Shown here in pieces: positions 61,852 to 64,000 of a stretch of DNA of 64,000 bases. Every line of letters begins with the position of its first letter. The first letter of the stretch is position 1. The notes under the pieces are model-generated. The model was not told the DNA's origin. It did no database searches and saw nothing but the letters and a program-made list of their open reading frames with translations. The DNA is taken from contig NZ_JACHXY010000002.1 of the NCBI RefSeq assembly GCF_014192415.1, forward strand, positions 124,001 to 188,000, written 5' to 3'. Source of the stretch: Microbacterium proteolyticum (lineage in GTDB: Bacteria; Actinomycetota; Actinomycetes; Actinomycetales; Microbacteriaceae). A program made the translations under genes and the position numbers.

Positions 61852-63171
61852 ATGACCACCACCGCAACGACGCGGAAGACTCCCGTGAAGGCGGCCACGG
61901 CCAGCTTCATGGGCAGCGCCGTGGAGTACTACGACTTCTTCCTGTTCGGCTCCGCCGCCGCCCTCATCTTCCCGACGGTGTTCTTCCCCTCGGGTGACCA
62001 GGCGGCACTCGTGATGTCGTTCGCGACGTTCGGGTTCGCGTATATCGCGCGCCCGTTCGGAGCCGTCATCCTCGGCCACTTCGGTGACCGCATCGGGCGC
62101 CAGAAGGTGCTGATGTTCACCCTGCTGTTGATGGGGCTGTCGACTTTCATCATCGGCTGCCTGCCCGGTTTCGCGCAGATCGGCTGGTTCGCGCCGGCCC
62201 TGCTCGTGCTGTGCCGCCTCGCCCAGGGGCTGTCCGCCGCCGGTGAGCAGGCCGGAGCGTCATCGCTGACCCTCGAGCACGCCCCCGACACCCGTCGCTC
62301 GTTCTTCACGTCGTGGACGTTGACCGGCACCCAGGGCGGCCAGATCCTCGCGGCCCTGATCTTCATCCCGGTCGTCGCCCTGCCCGACGACATCAAGTTC
62401 TCGTGGGGCTGGCGCGTGCCGTTCTGGCTGAGTGCAGTGGTCGTCGTGGTGGCGTTCTTCATCCGCCGGAGCCTGCACGAGACCCCCGAGTTCGAGCAGG
62501 CGAAGGCCACCGGCCAGATCGCCCGGATGCCGCTGGTGCCCCTGCTCAAGAACCACTGGCGCGACGTGCTCCGTGTGATCTTCTGCGCCTTCATCGCCGC
62601 GGTCTCCACCGTCTTCGGCACCCTTGCGATCGCCTACGGCAAGGAGGTCGGCCTCGCCGCCAGCGTGACGCTGTGGCTGGTCGTCGTGGCCAACGTGGTC
62701 GCGCTCTTCACACAGCCGCTGTTCGGCAAGCTCGCCGACCGCATCGGTCGCAAGCCCGTCTTCATCTACGGCGCGCTGTCGTCCGCGGTCTTCATGCCGT
62801 TCTACATGCTGTCGATGGGCGCCGGGAACGACCTGCTCACCTTCGGCCTGGCGATCCTGACGTTCTCGTGCGGATACGCCGCCGCCAACGCCGTGTGGCC
62901 GTCGTTCTACGGCGAGATGTTCAGCACCCGTGTGCGCTTCTCGGGCATGGCGATCGGCACGCAGCTCGGCTTCCTCATGGCCGGTTTCGCACCGAGCATC
63001 GTCGCCGCTCTCGGTGGTGGCGGCGCGGGCGGATGGGTCGTCATCAGCATCTTCACCGCGGTCATCGCGATCATCGCCTCCGTCAGCGCCCTGACGGCGC
63101 GGGAGACGAAGAACGTCCCCACCGACCAGCTCGGGCTGCGGGCCGAGGAACGCGTCCCCGCGAGCGTCTGA
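61852..63171 (+). CDS. MFS transporter, metabolite:H+ symporter type (probable quinate/shikimate uptake)
   Basis: The protein has 439 residues and about twelve spans. It matches the metabolite:H+ symporter group, with VEYYDFFLFGSAAALIFP at the first helix, GHFGDRIGRQKVLM in loop 2-3 and KLADRIGRKPVFIYG in the second half. That group includes ShiA for shikimate and carriers for related acids. Cotranscription with the QsuD-type dehydrogenase makes quinate or shikimate the likely substrate (inference). A long hairpin terminator follows directly. Confidence 0.88.
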   Translation: MTTTATTRKTPVKAATASFMGSAVEYYDFFLFGSAAALIFPTVFFPSGDQAALVMSFATFGFAYIARPFGAVILGHFGDRIGRQKVLMFTLLLMGLSTFIIGCLPGFAQIGWFAPALLVLCRLAQGLSAAGEQAGASSLTLEHAPDTRRSFFTSWTLTGTQGGQILAALIFIPVVALPDDIKFSWGWRVPFWLSAVVVVVAFFIRRSLHETPEFEQAKATGQIARMPLVPLLKNHWRDVLRVIFCAFIAAVSTVFGTLAIAYGKEVGLAASVTLWLVVVANVVALFTQPLFGKLADRIGRKPVFIYGALSSAVFMPFYMLSMGAGNDLLTFGLAILTFSCGYAAANAVWPSFYGEMFSTRVRFSGMAIGTQLGFLMAGFAPSIVAALGGGGAGGWVVISIFTAVIAIIASVSALTARETKNVPTDQLGLRAEERVPASV

Positions 63172-63173
63172 CC

Positions 63174-63223
63174 GAACGACGAACGGCCCCGCCTCCTCCG
63201 GGAGGCGGGGCCGTTCGTCGTTC
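63174..63223. terminator. Bidirectional terminator between MFS gene and aroB
   Basis: A perfect 23-base stem (starting GAACGACGAACGG) closes a TCCG tetraloop. It begins three bases after the MFS stop and lies 30 bases from the convergent aroB stop. Confidence 0.88.
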
Positions 63224-63252
63224 GCGTCCGCGTCGAGCGCCGGCGTCGGGAC

Positions 63253-64000
<748 letters not shown>

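Overview
The window looks like a chromosomal segment of a high-GC actinobacterium, most likely a Microbacteriaceae member close to Microbacterium. The grounds are gene order (pyrR-pyrB-pyrC-carA-carB-pyrF-gmk-rpoZ; hisE-G-F-I followed by trp genes and lgt; aroB/aroQ-efp-nusB), an ANTAR response regulator of PdtaR type, an actinobacterial mIHF-like domain, and GC near 70% outside the first 6 kb. No ribosomal RNA, phage structural genes, transposase or CRISPR array were seen.

Region 1 (1-6.3 kb) is an accessory nuclease and defence island. It holds the tail of an unseen gene, an Eco57I-type N6-adenine methylase lacking its own SAM motif I, a NucS/EndoMS-like nuclease, an unknown 106-residue protein convergent with a GIY-YIG nuclease, and an AAA ATPase plus HNH pair that looks like the Septu (PtuA/PtuB) system. 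Base composition is visibly lower in GC than the rest.

Region 2 (6.3-19.1 kb) holds single genes and short operons: a lipoprotein, small membrane proteins, a 56-residue small gene, an SDR, a GDSL hydrolase, an MFS transporter coupled to a luciferase-like flavoenzyme, a DUF885 protein, polA, a hotdog thioesterase, PdtaR and tRNA-Leu(CAA). Many of these have a TANNNT hexamer exactly six bases before the start codon, which points to leaderless transcripts.

Region 3 (19.2-57.5 kb) is a long, almost entirely leftward run of core metabolism: pyk, gltBD, lgt, trpCBA, hisEGFI, rpe, rsmB, fmt, priA, metK, rpoZ, an mIHF-Gmk fusion, the pyrimidine operon with a PyrR-binding leader, an MBL-Rieske protein, a SNF2 ATPase, nusB and efp. 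trpE is absent from its expected place after hisI, and coaBC from its expected place between rpoZ and metK.

Region 4 (57.6-63.2 kb) is a quinate/shikimate utilisation cluster lying between aroB and efp: aroQ, a QsuB-type 3-dehydroshikimate dehydratase, a TetR regulator, a QsuD-type dehydrogenase and an MFS transporter. A 16-bp perfect palindrome in the divergent qsuB/tetR gap recurs in imperfect form before qsuD, and is the likely TetR operator. The enzymes would take quinate or shikimate to protocatechuate, with AroQ possibly shared with biosynthesis. The window ends inside aroB.

Three families of intergenic palindromic repeats are scattered over regions 2-4. The most regular is built from the 13-mer GTGTCC-N-GGACAC in pairs whose centres lie 38-39 bp apart (four pairs, two of them forming a four-site array). 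I do not recognise these families.
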